61,315 bases of DNA, taken from NCBI GenBank assembly GCA_904502015.1, contig CAJGEA010000001.1, positions 1-61,315 on the forward strand, written 5' to 3'. The notes under the pieces are model-generated. The model did not search any database and had not been told where the DNA came from. It was given only the letters and a program-made list of their open reading frames with translations. The translations under genes were made by a program, and so were the position numbers. Each line of letters starts with the position of its first letter. Positions within the stretch are counted from its first letter, which is position 1. The DNA comes from an uncultured Clostridia bacterium. GTDB lineage: Bacteria; Bacillota; Clostridia; Oscillospirales; CAG-272. Shown piece by piece: positions 51,401 through 59,724 of the stretch.

Positions 51401-51632
51401 CCCAATCCTCATCGCGGAAGTCCTTTGTGGATTTTCCGTTGATCAGAAGATCACCGTCGGTATAGCGGTCGAGGCCGCCGACGATATTGAGCAAAGTGGT
51501 CTTTCCGCAACCAGAGTGTCCCAGAATGGAAACGAACTCGTTTTCACGGAAATCGATGCTGACACCGTCCAATGCCTGCACCGACGCGCCGCCCGTTTCG
51601 TAGATTTTCGTGATGTTTCTTAGTTGAAGCAC
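48498..51632 (-). CDS. MacB-like ABC transporter, ATPase-permease fusion, very large
   Basis: A 1044-residue single-chain exporter or mechanotransmitter. Domains: N-terminal ABC ATPase (1-230) with Walker A LGHSGCGKTTLLNIVGG, signature MSGGQMQRVAIARAL and LLADEPTGALD; one membrane helix near 265-290; an extracytoplasmic region of roughly 600 residues (MacB periplasmic domains are usually near 230); and a C-terminal FtsX-type three-helix permease with SVLERTKEIGVLRAMGASKRD-type coupling residues. Such proteins act on peptides, antibiotics or lipoproteins. Start is GTG 51632, with GGAGG 7 bp upstream. No accessory subunit or two-component system is adjacent. Confidence 0.9.
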   Translation of the reverse strand: MLQLRNITKIYETGGASVQALDGVSIDFRENEFVSILGHSGCGKTTLLNIVGGLDRYTDGDLLINGKSTKDFRDEDWDTYRNHSIGFVFQSYNLIPHQTVLANVELALTLSGVSKHERRRRATEALQKVGLGDQLKKKPNQMSGGQMQRVAIARALVNDPDILLADEPTGALDTATSIQIMDLLKEIAADKLVIMVTHNPELAEQYSTRIVKLLDGKVVGDTDPFDAEKEQAEVKRVSSVKKGKHTSMSFLTAFSLSLNNLMTKKGRTAMTGIAGSIGIIGIAMIMALSNGINAYIATVQEDTLSTYPLTLQKETQDYSAMLGAMTQVSEDKENHRDSEMIYVDDSMGTMMSAMSATVSNNLEAFKEHLEKNYDQIKNSVSDIQYTYDYALQVYNLVYELDENGQIVRDANGNPVISDTRKVGMDVVFDNMGSAFSGMSELMEMGGGMSGMNVFSEMLNNPALLDQQYDVIAGNWPTAYNEVVLVVNSNNQISKMTMYMLGMLDPNNIEKELADLMAGKYESGEIPPYTFSDILGMKFMLLTTEDFFVESGKTYPTESGDKPIWKDVRENLDYDQNTYVTSNGVELKIAGIIRPKEGVTATSVSGAIGYTHMLTQHILKQNEESVVINQQKDIPNINVLTGLPFERTKYTPETIHELIDKIDAATMEVFYAYMTQQILSNPEFSDRIEVKDTESFLGMYMLLPAENQSRIFEAVLTAAKTNPANTDALKTLCTMLSMGTGGIAITPDNFVRLLPALDMQIILGALMGIPQSEQMPFPVAGLIELAGEETMQAIYTQLSESIKTMTVNREIFVALLGTLTADDDAFIQLEETLYSMAPQIDATLESVLDSLDDAEAAKPASINFYAKDFESKDKIEKFIKDYNDGVEEIDKIQYTDIVGILMSSITVIINAISYVLIAFVSISLVVSSIMIGIITYISVLERTKEIGVLRAMGASKRDITRVFNAETLLIGLTAGLIGIIATVLLCIPANLIVRYVTGIPTLTASLPVMGGVLLVAVSMGLTLLAGLIPALGAAKKDPVVALRTE

Positions 51633-51655
51633 GTATAAGCCTCCATTTTTTAATA

Positions 51656-51685
51656 TTCATAAAAATGATACCATATTTTTATGAA
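51656..51685 (-). promoter_or_regulatory. Perfect inverted repeat over the ABC transporter promoter
   Basis: TTCATAAAAAT (51656-51666), 8-bp spacer, ATTTTTATGAA (51675-51685). The minus-strand -10 TATCAT (51665-51670, preceded by TGG) lies inside it. A third half-site-like ATCATGAA is at 51689-51696. There is no good -35 at 17 bp. This is a likely operator for an unidentified regulator. Confidence 0.55.
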
Positions 51686-51771
51686 CTTATCATGAACCGA
51701 CCTATGTTCCCCCAAAAGTTACATACTCATAATAATTTTCACGAAATCATCACAGTAACAGTTCGTTTCTC

Positions 51772-52500
51772 TCATAATACGCCCAAGGTTTGCACCGCCG
51801 AGCTTGGGCAGAGTATTCCGGCATGCTCGTCTATGTAAAGATCCCAAGCCGTATTGTCCAAAACCGCTCCGTATTCGTCGATAAACGGGTAATCTTGCAA
51901 AAGAATCGCTCCGTGACTCTCATTCAACCGTAAATAGAACCCCTTTTTTGATTCGTGCATATACGCTTCGCTACATCCCGCAAAACCTGCGTCAAGCAAT
52001 CGGCGACACAAAGAGAGCAGTATCGATAATTCCTCAATGAAAACGGTTACAGATAAATTTTCCGCCGGTATTATATTCACCGTATTCACACGGGCGGATG
52101 TAATCGCGGCATCTGATCTTATCAAAGGCATAGAGTCCTCCGTTTCACCCAAAGCTTCATCAAAGGCGTCACCTGCTTCACACTCGCGTACACACGCAAG
52201 CAAGCGTTTTTCTCTCTCGTAGGTCTCGTCGGTTGACTGACACACATCGGTATTCTTTCCCAGCTTGGTGACAAATATTTCGCAGCCCCCATCCTTGGAC
52301 GCGAAAAATTGCACGAAGAGCCGCTGTCCTTCGGTATCAAACCCAACCTTCCTATCCGCGTCCGCTAAAATATGACGAACGGCACATCGTGTATGCTCGT
52401 CGGCTGAATCTATATGGGAGGTTGTCAATTCGTAGCGAGCCATGTCGGGCTTTGTCAGCATAATTTTGATTTTTGTGTGACTGATAACGATCAGTTCCAT
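51772..52500 (-). CDS. mecA: Adaptor protein MecA
   Basis: A 242-residue ClpC adaptor that delivers proteins such as competence regulators to ClpCP. Seen: N-terminal MELIVISHTKIKIMLTKPDM then DRKVGFDTEGQRLFVQFFA and GGCEIFVTKLG, matching the MecA N-domain; and a C-domain VFIEELSILLSLCRRLLDAG, KKGFYLRLNES, then EHAGILCPSSAVQTLGVL. Sequence is diverged and length slightly above the 218 of Bacillus. AAAGGAATG precedes ATG 52500. A ClpC must lie elsewhere; ClpP is at 35.6 kb. Confidence 0.8.
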   Translation of the reverse strand: MELIVISHTKIKIMLTKPDMARYELTTSHIDSADEHTRCAVRHILADADRKVGFDTEGQRLFVQFFASKDGGCEIFVTKLGKNTDVCQSTDETYEREKRLLACVRECEAGDAFDEALGETEDSMPLIRSDAAITSARVNTVNIIPAENLSVTVFIEELSILLSLCRRLLDAGFAGCSEAYMHESKKGFYLRLNESHGAILLQDYPFIDEYGAVLDNTAWDLYIDEHAGILCPSSAVQTLGVL

Positions 52501-52572
52501 GAAATACACATTCCTTTCAAGATAAAACGGTGACGGTACCGTGATGCCTGAGATCACGTACCACTTATGCAC

Positions 52573-52601
52573 ATTATAAGCAGAAGGACGGAAAAAGGCA
52601 A
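52573..52601 (-). promoter_or_regulatory. Promoter of mecA
   Basis: Minus-strand TTGCCT (52596-52601), 17-bp spacer, TATAAT (52573-52578). The leader contains a stem GTGAT/ATCAC with outer GTAC/GTAC (about 52536-52561). Confidence 0.65.
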
Positions 52602-52630
52602 CCCCTAAATTTTTGGCAAATAAAAAAGTG

Positions 52631-52660
52631 GGTACGGAGCGTCGCTCGGCGCTCCGTACC
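52631..52660 (-). terminator. Terminator of addA
   Basis: GGTACGGAGCG (52631-52641) and CGCTCCGTACC (52650-52660) form a perfect 11-bp stem; on the minus strand CACTTTTTTATTT follows. Confidence 0.8.
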
Positions 52661-52666
52661 TTTGAC

Positions 52667-55600
52667 TTATGAAATATCGATTTCAATGGCCTCGCCAAGA
52701 GGGAGAGAGTAGATATACGCGCGGCTCGGAAACGTATGATACAGCATTTGGATGGCGGCCGCGTATTGCCTCAGCTGCTCACCGTGCTTTTTCTGCATAT
52801 TCGCGCGGAGCAGGGCAGGATCTTTTCGCTCTTCCTTGGTGATGTGGTCGGTTTTGTAATCGCAGATCTCAATATGACCGTCATCAAACTCGCAAACGAG
52901 ATCAATAGAGCCTTGGACAAGCAGTTGTCTGTCGCCTAGCGCCTCGGCAAGCTCGCTGTTGGAGGTCAACGTGGCAAGGGGAACGAAACGGCTGAATTGT
53001 ACCTCTCTGCGAGGGCGGGATTCCTTGTGCATGCGGGCAAAGAAATCGCTGTCGAAGAATGCCTGCAACTGTTCCTTACCTTGCGACAGAATCGAGGCCG
53101 TGCGTCCGTTAATGAATTTTTGCTCAAGAAGACGGACAATTTCGTTATCAATGCCGTGTTTCTGTACGTTTTCGTAGTCACAGTATTGCAGGAACAGGTG
53201 TGCCGCCGTGCCTCGCTCCGTCGCCGTGGGACGAGAATTCGCACGAAGGAGCAGTTCAAATTCGTCGTGCTTCGACACCGACATGAGCCGTACCTGCTCC
53301 CGAATGGATGCCTCCGTTTGAGGATCGCAGAAGACACCTTCCGTATCCGAGGGCAGCTTGCCGTCATCAGCGGGACGGTCCGTGTCATAATACACGCAAC
53401 TGTCCAGAAGCATATCAACCATACGGGATGCCGAAATCTTGGTGGGAACGTTTCTCACTGCCATGTCAACGGGCGTTTCGGTCGACATGGAATCTATGAT
53501 ACGACGGTAGCGCTCGGCGTTCGTGTCGGCGGGCGAATCGGCGGCATCGTCTTTGTTTCGGGCAAGTGGCTCGCCCGGGCGGATGTCTGCCTGATTGATC
53601 GCCTTAAATGTGTAGAAGGGAGCGCACTCGGGGTGTATAGCCAATCCTACGCGGACCCATTTCATGTAATTCGTGCACGAGAGCGTGGCAAAGCGATCTC
53701 CCGGAGCGAACACGGGAGGCTCGTCGGCACTGCCTTGGCCTACGATATACAACCGCTCGCGTGCGCGTGTCATGGCCACGTACATAAGACGCATTTCGTC
53801 CTCGCGTTCCTGTGTGCGTATGGTGTGGGCTGTTATGTTGCGGAGCAGGGTATCGTACTTTCGGTTGGTGAGGACGGCTTCTCCGTCCTCCGTAACCTGA
53901 ACGCCGCGCTCGTAGAGCTTCATGGCCAGCCCCGACTGTTTCTCAAAGAGAATGTCCTTGCTGTAGGATTTTGCACTGAAGGTCTGGCCGCAGCGCACGA
54001 TAAAGCATACGGGAAATTCAAGGCCCTTGGACTGGTGCATGGTCATAATGGAAACGTGCCCACCCTCCGTCTTGTCCTCGGGAACGTCGATGTTCTTCGT
54101 TGTCAGAAGTTTCTTTTCAAAGTAGCGAAGGAAGGCGTAGAGGGACAAAAATTGCGATGCCTTGTAATCTCTTGCGCTGTCATACAAGTAAACGAAGGCC
54201 TTGGACCCGCGGGCGGCGCACCGTTTATCCTTGCGGAGAAGCTGCAGGAGAGCATCCGCCGATTGCGTTGCGCAAAGCGCGCGGTAGTGCTCGATGAAGG
54301 ACAAGAAATCACACACCTTGCGATACAGATCGGGCGCGGTGTTTTCGTGATCCCTGCGCGCACGGTACTCCTCCAAGCCTCGGTAGAGGGATACATGATC
54401 GCTGAACTCCTCACCAACGGCACGCACGTCCAAAACGTCCTGCAGGGTGAAATTGGGGAAGGGGGCGCGAAGCGCCTCGGAAAGCGGTATGTCGCACTCG
54501 GGGTTATCAATGACGCGCAGGAGGTTGACAAGGTACATCATGTCTGCCCCGTGCAAAAGATCATGGCCTGCCTGCTGGGCTTCCAGTTCCTCACAGCCCG
54601 TGGGAATACCCATGCGCGTCAATGCGTCAAGGTAGGTGTTGAGCGAGGTGCGGCTACGCATGAGGATAACGATATCCGAGGGCTTAATGATCTTGCCGTT
54701 AGCCAGCGTTGTCTTTGAACGAAGAAGATCCGCGATCACGTTGGCAACGTGGGCGGCTTCGGCGTCCGCGCCGCCGAGCACGGGATCATCCGAGGGGTCT
54801 TCGTCCGTATCCTTTCCCTTCTGCTTGTAGAGAAGATGTACCTGAACAGGGGAGGGAATATACCCGTCGTAAGGCTTCTTTTTGGAAAATCCGAGATCAT
54901 CCTCCGTCTTGTATCCAATGGTTTCGGGGCAAGCGCGGAAGATGTGACCGCACACGGCGTTGGTTACTCGAATCACGCTTTCATCGCAGCGGAAGTTATC
55001 CGACATAAATATACTGTTTCCGCCGCATGCGGGGACTGCATCGGAAATATCGGCGAGTATGGGAAGCTTCTCGCGGTAGCGGGCGAATACCGTGGAATCG
55101 GCCCCGCGGAAGCCGTAGATGCTCTGCTTGATATCACCCACGATGAAGCGATGATTCCCTCCGATCAGGCGGAAAATCTCGTCCTGCATTTCATCAACGT
55201 CCTGGTACTCGTCAATGTAAACCTCGTCATACTGGTCACGGAAAGCGATTGCCAGTGGTGAAGGATCACCGTTCTCGTCGCGGAGCATCTTCAAAAGGAG
55301 GCGGCGGTTATCCGTGAAGTCGCAAATTCCGCGAACGCGCTTTTCCTCCGCAATACGCTTGTCATACATGGTCAGGAAATCGTAGAGAACGGCGCACAGT
55401 TCAGCCGTGAAACGCATATCGTGACGGATTTCCTCTGTCGGCCATGCGAAATAGGTGTCGCGCAGCTTGATCATCTCGTCCTTGTAAATGCTTCTCCATT
55501 CCTTGGCGGACACGAATTCAGGGGCCGCGTTGGAGAGCGCCTTGAGTTTTTTTTGTGCATAGTCCTGCAAGACGTTACGCATGTCCTCATACGTGCTTTG

Positions 55601-56437
55601 CTCGGAGAGCTTTTGCACAAGGGAGCGGTCGTACTCAAAGGCATCCAGATACGATTTAGACGCTGACTCATCGGCCTCGATAAGGTCGCACGCTTCGTTG
55701 TAAAACGGGAGTGCCGAGGCGCAAAACGCCTCCACCCACTTAAAGAGCATTTTTCCGTGATCCGACTTGAGGAAATCTTCGTTCGCCTGCTCCAGCAGAT
55801 GCTCGGACTCCTTCTTCAGGCGATCCAATTCATCGGGGAAGTTGAGCAGGCGGTTATACAGCTCTTGCAACGTAGGGATGAGATCACGGTCGTTTTTGGA
55901 CGGCGTCATGCTGTCACACAACGCGGCAAACGGATTTCCGTGCAAGAGCGAAAAGGTGCCTGCGTCCGTATTTTCTTGAGCGTACTTGATATAGAATTCC
56001 TCAATCAGCTCCTCCATGACGCGTTCGGAAAGCGGGAGTAGCTCGGCTTCGTCGGCGATGCGGAAGGAGGCGGGAAGCCCGATCTCCGCAAAGTGTATTT
56101 TTACGGGTTCAAGGCAAAAGGCGTCAATGGTGCTGATGTGGGCCCCGCCAAGTCCGATATACTGCCGCTGCAAGTGAGGGTTGTCGGGATTCTTGGCAAG
56201 GGCTTCCGCCAGTGCCTCGGATATGCGCTGGCGCAGCTCGGCGGCGGCGGCGCGCGTAAAGGTCACGATCAACATTCGTGAAAGGTCGGCAGGATTTTTA
56301 GAGTCGGTAACGCGCCGTATGATACGCTCGGTCAGCGTGGCCGTTTTACCCGATCCCGCGGCGGCAGATATGAGCAGCGTCCGTCCCGTGGCGGACATGG
56401 CGTTGGATTGTGCTTTTGTCCAGGTTCTTTCTTCCAT
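52667..56437 (-). CDS. addA: ATP-dependent helicase/nuclease subunit A
   Basis: A 1256-residue UvrD-type helicase with a C-terminal RecB-family nuclease, acting with AddB in double-strand break resection and recombination. Seen: TWTKAQSNAM Q-motif, Walker A SAAAGSGKTATLTERI (Lys 31), Walker B VYIDEYQDVDEMQDEIF, GDIKQSIYGFRGADSTVF, MRLMYVAMTRARERLYIVG, and the nuclease motif IEICDYKTDHI near the C-terminus. The ATG at 56437 has no ribosome site at normal distance (AAAGGAGG is about 30 nt upstream), so translation may depend on addB reading through nearby. Confidence 0.94.
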   Translation of the reverse strand: MEERTWTKAQSNAMSATGRTLLISAAAGSGKTATLTERIIRRVTDSKNPADLSRMLIVTFTRAAAAELRQRISEALAEALAKNPDNPHLQRQYIGLGGAHISTIDAFCLEPVKIHFAEIGLPASFRIADEAELLPLSERVMEELIEEFYIKYAQENTDAGTFSLLHGNPFAALCDSMTPSKNDRDLIPTLQELYNRLLNFPDELDRLKKESEHLLEQANEDFLKSDHGKMLFKWVEAFCASALPFYNEACDLIEADESASKSYLDAFEYDRSLVQKLSEQSTYEDMRNVLQDYAQKKLKALSNAAPEFVSAKEWRSIYKDEMIKLRDTYFAWPTEEIRHDMRFTAELCAVLYDFLTMYDKRIAEEKRVRGICDFTDNRRLLLKMLRDENGDPSPLAIAFRDQYDEVYIDEYQDVDEMQDEIFRLIGGNHRFIVGDIKQSIYGFRGADSTVFARYREKLPILADISDAVPACGGNSIFMSDNFRCDESVIRVTNAVCGHIFRACPETIGYKTEDDLGFSKKKPYDGYIPSPVQVHLLYKQKGKDTDEDPSDDPVLGGADAEAAHVANVIADLLRSKTTLANGKIIKPSDIVILMRSRTSLNTYLDALTRMGIPTGCEELEAQQAGHDLLHGADMMYLVNLLRVIDNPECDIPLSEALRAPFPNFTLQDVLDVRAVGEEFSDHVSLYRGLEEYRARRDHENTAPDLYRKVCDFLSFIEHYRALCATQSADALLQLLRKDKRCAARGSKAFVYLYDSARDYKASQFLSLYAFLRYFEKKLLTTKNIDVPEDKTEGGHVSIMTMHQSKGLEFPVCFIVRCGQTFSAKSYSKDILFEKQSGLAMKLYERGVQVTEDGEAVLTNRKYDTLLRNITAHTIRTQEREDEMRLMYVAMTRARERLYIVGQGSADEPPVFAPGDRFATLSCTNYMKWVRVGLAIHPECAPFYTFKAINQADIRPGEPLARNKDDAADSPADTNAERYRRIIDSMSTETPVDMAVRNVPTKISASRMVDMLLDSCVYYDTDRPADDGKLPSDTEGVFCDPQTEASIREQVRLMSVSKHDEFELLLRANSRPTATERGTAAHLFLQYCDYENVQKHGIDNEIVRLLEQKFINGRTASILSQGKEQLQAFFDSDFFARMHKESRPRREVQFSRFVPLATLTSNSELAEALGDRQLLVQGSIDLVCEFDDGHIEICDYKTDHITKEERKDPALLRANMQKKHGEQLRQYAAAIQMLYHTFPSRAYIYSLPLGEAIEIDIS

Positions 56438-56496
56438 GGTATGTTGTTTTCTCGACGGAACGAGAACCTCCTTTCGTAAGGTAAGGGCGTTCAGTA

Positions 56497-59400
56497 TTAT
56501 TTGGAAATGCAGGAGGCACAGCTCCCGCGGAACATGCAATACCTGCAAGCCGACTCCGAAGGAGTACGGTGCGCGCGACCGCTATACATGTCTGCAGCAG
56601 TATCCAAAATGGTCTTCTTGAGCATATCCTCCAGCGAGGCCATTTCTTCGGCGGAATACAGACCCGCCCCGCTCAGCTCACCTTTTTTGGATTTTCCCAC
56701 ACTTGGCAGGTATACGGCAGAGTCGTCCGCGTTGGCCGCATGCAGGATTTCTTCGTCATTGAGAATAATGCCCGTACGGCAGGGAAGTATAGCGCCGTGC
56801 TTGTCTGTTTCATCGGGGCTGATATAGAGAGCCTCTGCGGGAAGAACCTGCTCAGGTACATCGCCGTCCTTGGTGGCAAAAAGCGCGCGATTTTCGGGGG
56901 AGCACAGAGCGAACAAATACAGCATGAGCTGAATGTTCATGTCCTTCTTGAGGGATTCCACCGAGAACTCATGCTTGGAGGATTTGTAATCCACCACGCG
57001 GACATAGACGGTTTCGTTATCGGCAGCGCGGTAGATATCTACGCGGTCAATGCGGCCGCCAAGAATGAGCTGAACAGGATCTACGGAAGCATCCGTATCA
57101 ATTTGCTCGCCCGATACGTCAAGCGGCAGGATCATGGGCTTGGGATCGGCTTCAGTCTTTCCGTAGAGTCCCCATTCGAGTCCCGCTACCGTAAACGCGC
57201 TTTGAGAAAGCTCCGCTTGAATATCGTAGATCAAGGTCAGCGCAATATGGCGCAGACGGTCAAAGAGGTGAAGGATTCGCCCGTTGGAGGAGAGATCGCC
57301 GCAAAGCTCCTCGATATACGCCTCAATGATTCGATTGGCCGTGCGGCGCACCTCGCGATCCGACATGGGACGAATACGATTGTCCTCGTCCAGCGCCGCG
57401 AGCAGGTATTTTTCCATAACGTGATGCAGGAAATTGCCTGCGTTGGTGTTCTCAAACGTGGCGACCTTGGGCTCACGCAAGCGGAGAAGGTGAGAGCCGT
57501 AATAGCTGTACGGGCATCCCGCGTAGGTTTTCAACTGGCTGGTAGAGAGCCAATGGGTGTCTCCCAGCATTCGGCGGGCTGATTGGGAAGAAACGGTATC
57601 GTCCATAGGCACGGTGTAGCTCGTCCGTTCCTTCGTGTTGTCAACCAGCGAAGAGGAAAACGTCTCGACTGTCAGGTAGGAAAGCACGTATTTGGTACGC
57701 ATAATGGCGGCCGAGGGGGAGAGTGCCTTTCCGTCCGACGAGGTTGTGCTATACGACAGGATCAACCGCTCGGAGGGCTTTGTAAAGGTACGGTATACGT
57801 AGAACAACTCCTCCGAGGTGAGACGGTCTGCACGGGAATCGAATTCCACGCCATGCTTGGCCAGCAGGGATTTTTCCTGTTCGGTAAGAAGTCCTTTGTC
57901 GCTCACATTTTTGGGAAATTCTCCCTCGCAAAGTCCGGCAACCAGCATGGCACGGATGTTGTCAACGCGAAGGGTGGAGGCGTCACCAATGGTCACGCAA
58001 TCGTGACGCGCGGGTACCGATCCGATATCGGTAGACGAAAAAACGAGGGAGAGCGCAGTATAAAGCTCATCGGGGGACAGAATCTCGGCGGTTTCGTCAA
58101 GCTCGGACATAACGGTTGCGAGAGTCGCCAGCGTTTCGGTCAAGAAGGACCAAAGGCGTACCTGCTCTCCCGCCTCGCGAGTTTGGTTGAGCCGCAAATG
58201 CTCCTCGGCCTGCTTGGTTAATTGCTCCTTGACGCGCAGATCGCAGAGATATTGGTACACGGCGCGGCATTGATCGGTAAGGGTTTGCGCTGCCTGAAGA
58301 TTGAGCTTCAGCGCCATCAGCGGAGTCATAACTGCTTTGCGTACGCGGTTGGCAGCTTGTAGAATTTCCTGCGCGCGGGGCGAAAGCTTGGTTTCGTACC
58401 CGTCGGGGTTCATACTCCACAGCTCGTCTGTCATGCGCTTGCCACCCAGTTTCCAGGTTTCCACGTATTCCTGAAAAGCATCCATGTCACGCGTGGAAAT
58501 GCCGCACAGCCCCGTTTTGCACAGGCCTATGATATCCGCCGTCTGCCATCCGCGCGCAACGCAACGAAGGGCGGTGAGAATCAGGCGAGCAGAGGGCTTT
58601 TCATTGAGATCCGTGCGCTCGGAGAGAAAATATGGAATGCGGTACTGATCCAGGGCGGCATCCAGTATGCCCCCCCATGAGCCCGTATCGCGCACGACAA
58701 CGGCGATTTGATGGTAGGGAATGCCTTGGGAAACTAGTTCCAGTATGTGAAGCGCGATGGCTTGTGCCTCCTCGTAAACGGTCGGGGCGGAAACAAGACG
58801 GACGGCACCCCGATCCTCAGGGGCGGGAAGCTCGGCATCCCGACGCTCGGGCGTCAGGTCAAAGGCCCAAAGATTGCGTTCCAATGACAGAAGCTCAGAC
58901 TCCTTCGTGCGGCACGACTTGGTCAGAACCGTGTCCTCGTAGGACTTTCGCGCATCCTCACACATTCGGGTGAGTTTGAGGACGGTGTCCTCCAGGCTGT
59001 CAAATTGCGCCTCGTGGACGTTCCTATGTGCCATGCCGACCGTGAAGGTAACGTCATCGGCCTGTCGGATAATCGTGTTCAAAACGGCGTATTCTTGAGC
59101 GGTAAAGCTGCTGAAGGAGTCAACGTATACCACGGAATTGCCAAAAAGCCCGTGCTCTTCCATCTTAGCCACAGCGCGGATCATACGGTCGGCGGGATCG
59201 TCACCGTATATCTCGCGAATCAGTCCGTGATAGGAGGCAGAGATGAGTGCGAGATCGCGTAGCTTATCGCAAAGCGAGCTGTCCGAGGGCAGTTTCTTGG
59301 CTACCAGCTCCAGTTTTTCGGAGGAAATATCGTTGCAGGTAAGCTCGTTGGTCATCTCCAGCAAGCGGTTACACAGCGCCGTGTCGGTGGAGGTACTTGC

Positions 59401-59724
59401 CGTATAGGTTTTCAAAAGACCGGAAAGAGATTTTACGGTGTGCCACATCAGGAGCAGCCGCATGGAGGCGGTTATGGAGTGTTGCGCGCGGCCGCCGTAC
59501 AAATTTTCGGTTACGTCGCACAGACGGGAGAAGCTGACGATTGAAAAACGATTGCCAGCATCGGCGGGAAGAACGGACAGAATATCGCGTTCCGCGCTGA
59601 ACGCCTGCTGTTCCGGAATAATGAGCCAAATCTTTTTTTGCCCGTTAGAAAGCTGCTTTCGTATATCATCAATGATTGTGTATGTCTTTCCGCTACCGGG
59701 GCGACCGAACAAAAAACGAATCAC
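56497..59724 (-). CDS. addB: ATP-dependent nuclease subunit B
   Basis: A 1075-residue partner of AddA. Seen: P-loop FLFGRPGSGKTYTI at the N-terminus (Lys 13), the RecB-type nuclease motif VRVVDYKSSKHEF near 911-923, and the four-Cys iron-sulfur arrangement with one Cys in YAGCPYSYYG near 735 and three in CRYCMFRGSCASC at the very C-terminus. The start is GTG 59724, behind AAAGGAGAA; it overlaps the QueG-like gene stop (GTGA), so translation is coupled. Confidence 0.94.
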   Translation of the reverse strand: MIRFLFGRPGSGKTYTIIDDIRKQLSNGQKKIWLIIPEQQAFSAERDILSVLPADAGNRFSIVSFSRLCDVTENLYGGRAQHSITASMRLLLMWHTVKSLSGLLKTYTASTSTDTALCNRLLEMTNELTCNDISSEKLELVAKKLPSDSSLCDKLRDLALISASYHGLIREIYGDDPADRMIRAVAKMEEHGLFGNSVVYVDSFSSFTAQEYAVLNTIIRQADDVTFTVGMAHRNVHEAQFDSLEDTVLKLTRMCEDARKSYEDTVLTKSCRTKESELLSLERNLWAFDLTPERRDAELPAPEDRGAVRLVSAPTVYEEAQAIALHILELVSQGIPYHQIAVVVRDTGSWGGILDAALDQYRIPYFLSERTDLNEKPSARLILTALRCVARGWQTADIIGLCKTGLCGISTRDMDAFQEYVETWKLGGKRMTDELWSMNPDGYETKLSPRAQEILQAANRVRKAVMTPLMALKLNLQAAQTLTDQCRAVYQYLCDLRVKEQLTKQAEEHLRLNQTREAGEQVRLWSFLTETLATLATVMSELDETAEILSPDELYTALSLVFSSTDIGSVPARHDCVTIGDASTLRVDNIRAMLVAGLCEGEFPKNVSDKGLLTEQEKSLLAKHGVEFDSRADRLTSEELFYVYRTFTKPSERLILSYSTTSSDGKALSPSAAIMRTKYVLSYLTVETFSSSLVDNTKERTSYTVPMDDTVSSQSARRMLGDTHWLSTSQLKTYAGCPYSYYGSHLLRLREPKVATFENTNAGNFLHHVMEKYLLAALDEDNRIRPMSDREVRRTANRIIEAYIEELCGDLSSNGRILHLFDRLRHIALTLIYDIQAELSQSAFTVAGLEWGLYGKTEADPKPMILPLDVSGEQIDTDASVDPVQLILGGRIDRVDIYRAADNETVYVRVVDYKSSKHEFSVESLKKDMNIQLMLYLFALCSPENRALFATKDGDVPEQVLPAEALYISPDETDKHGAILPCRTGIILNDEEILHAANADDSAVYLPSVGKSKKGELSGAGLYSAEEMASLEDMLKKTILDTAADMYSGRAHRTPSESACRYCMFRGSCASCISK

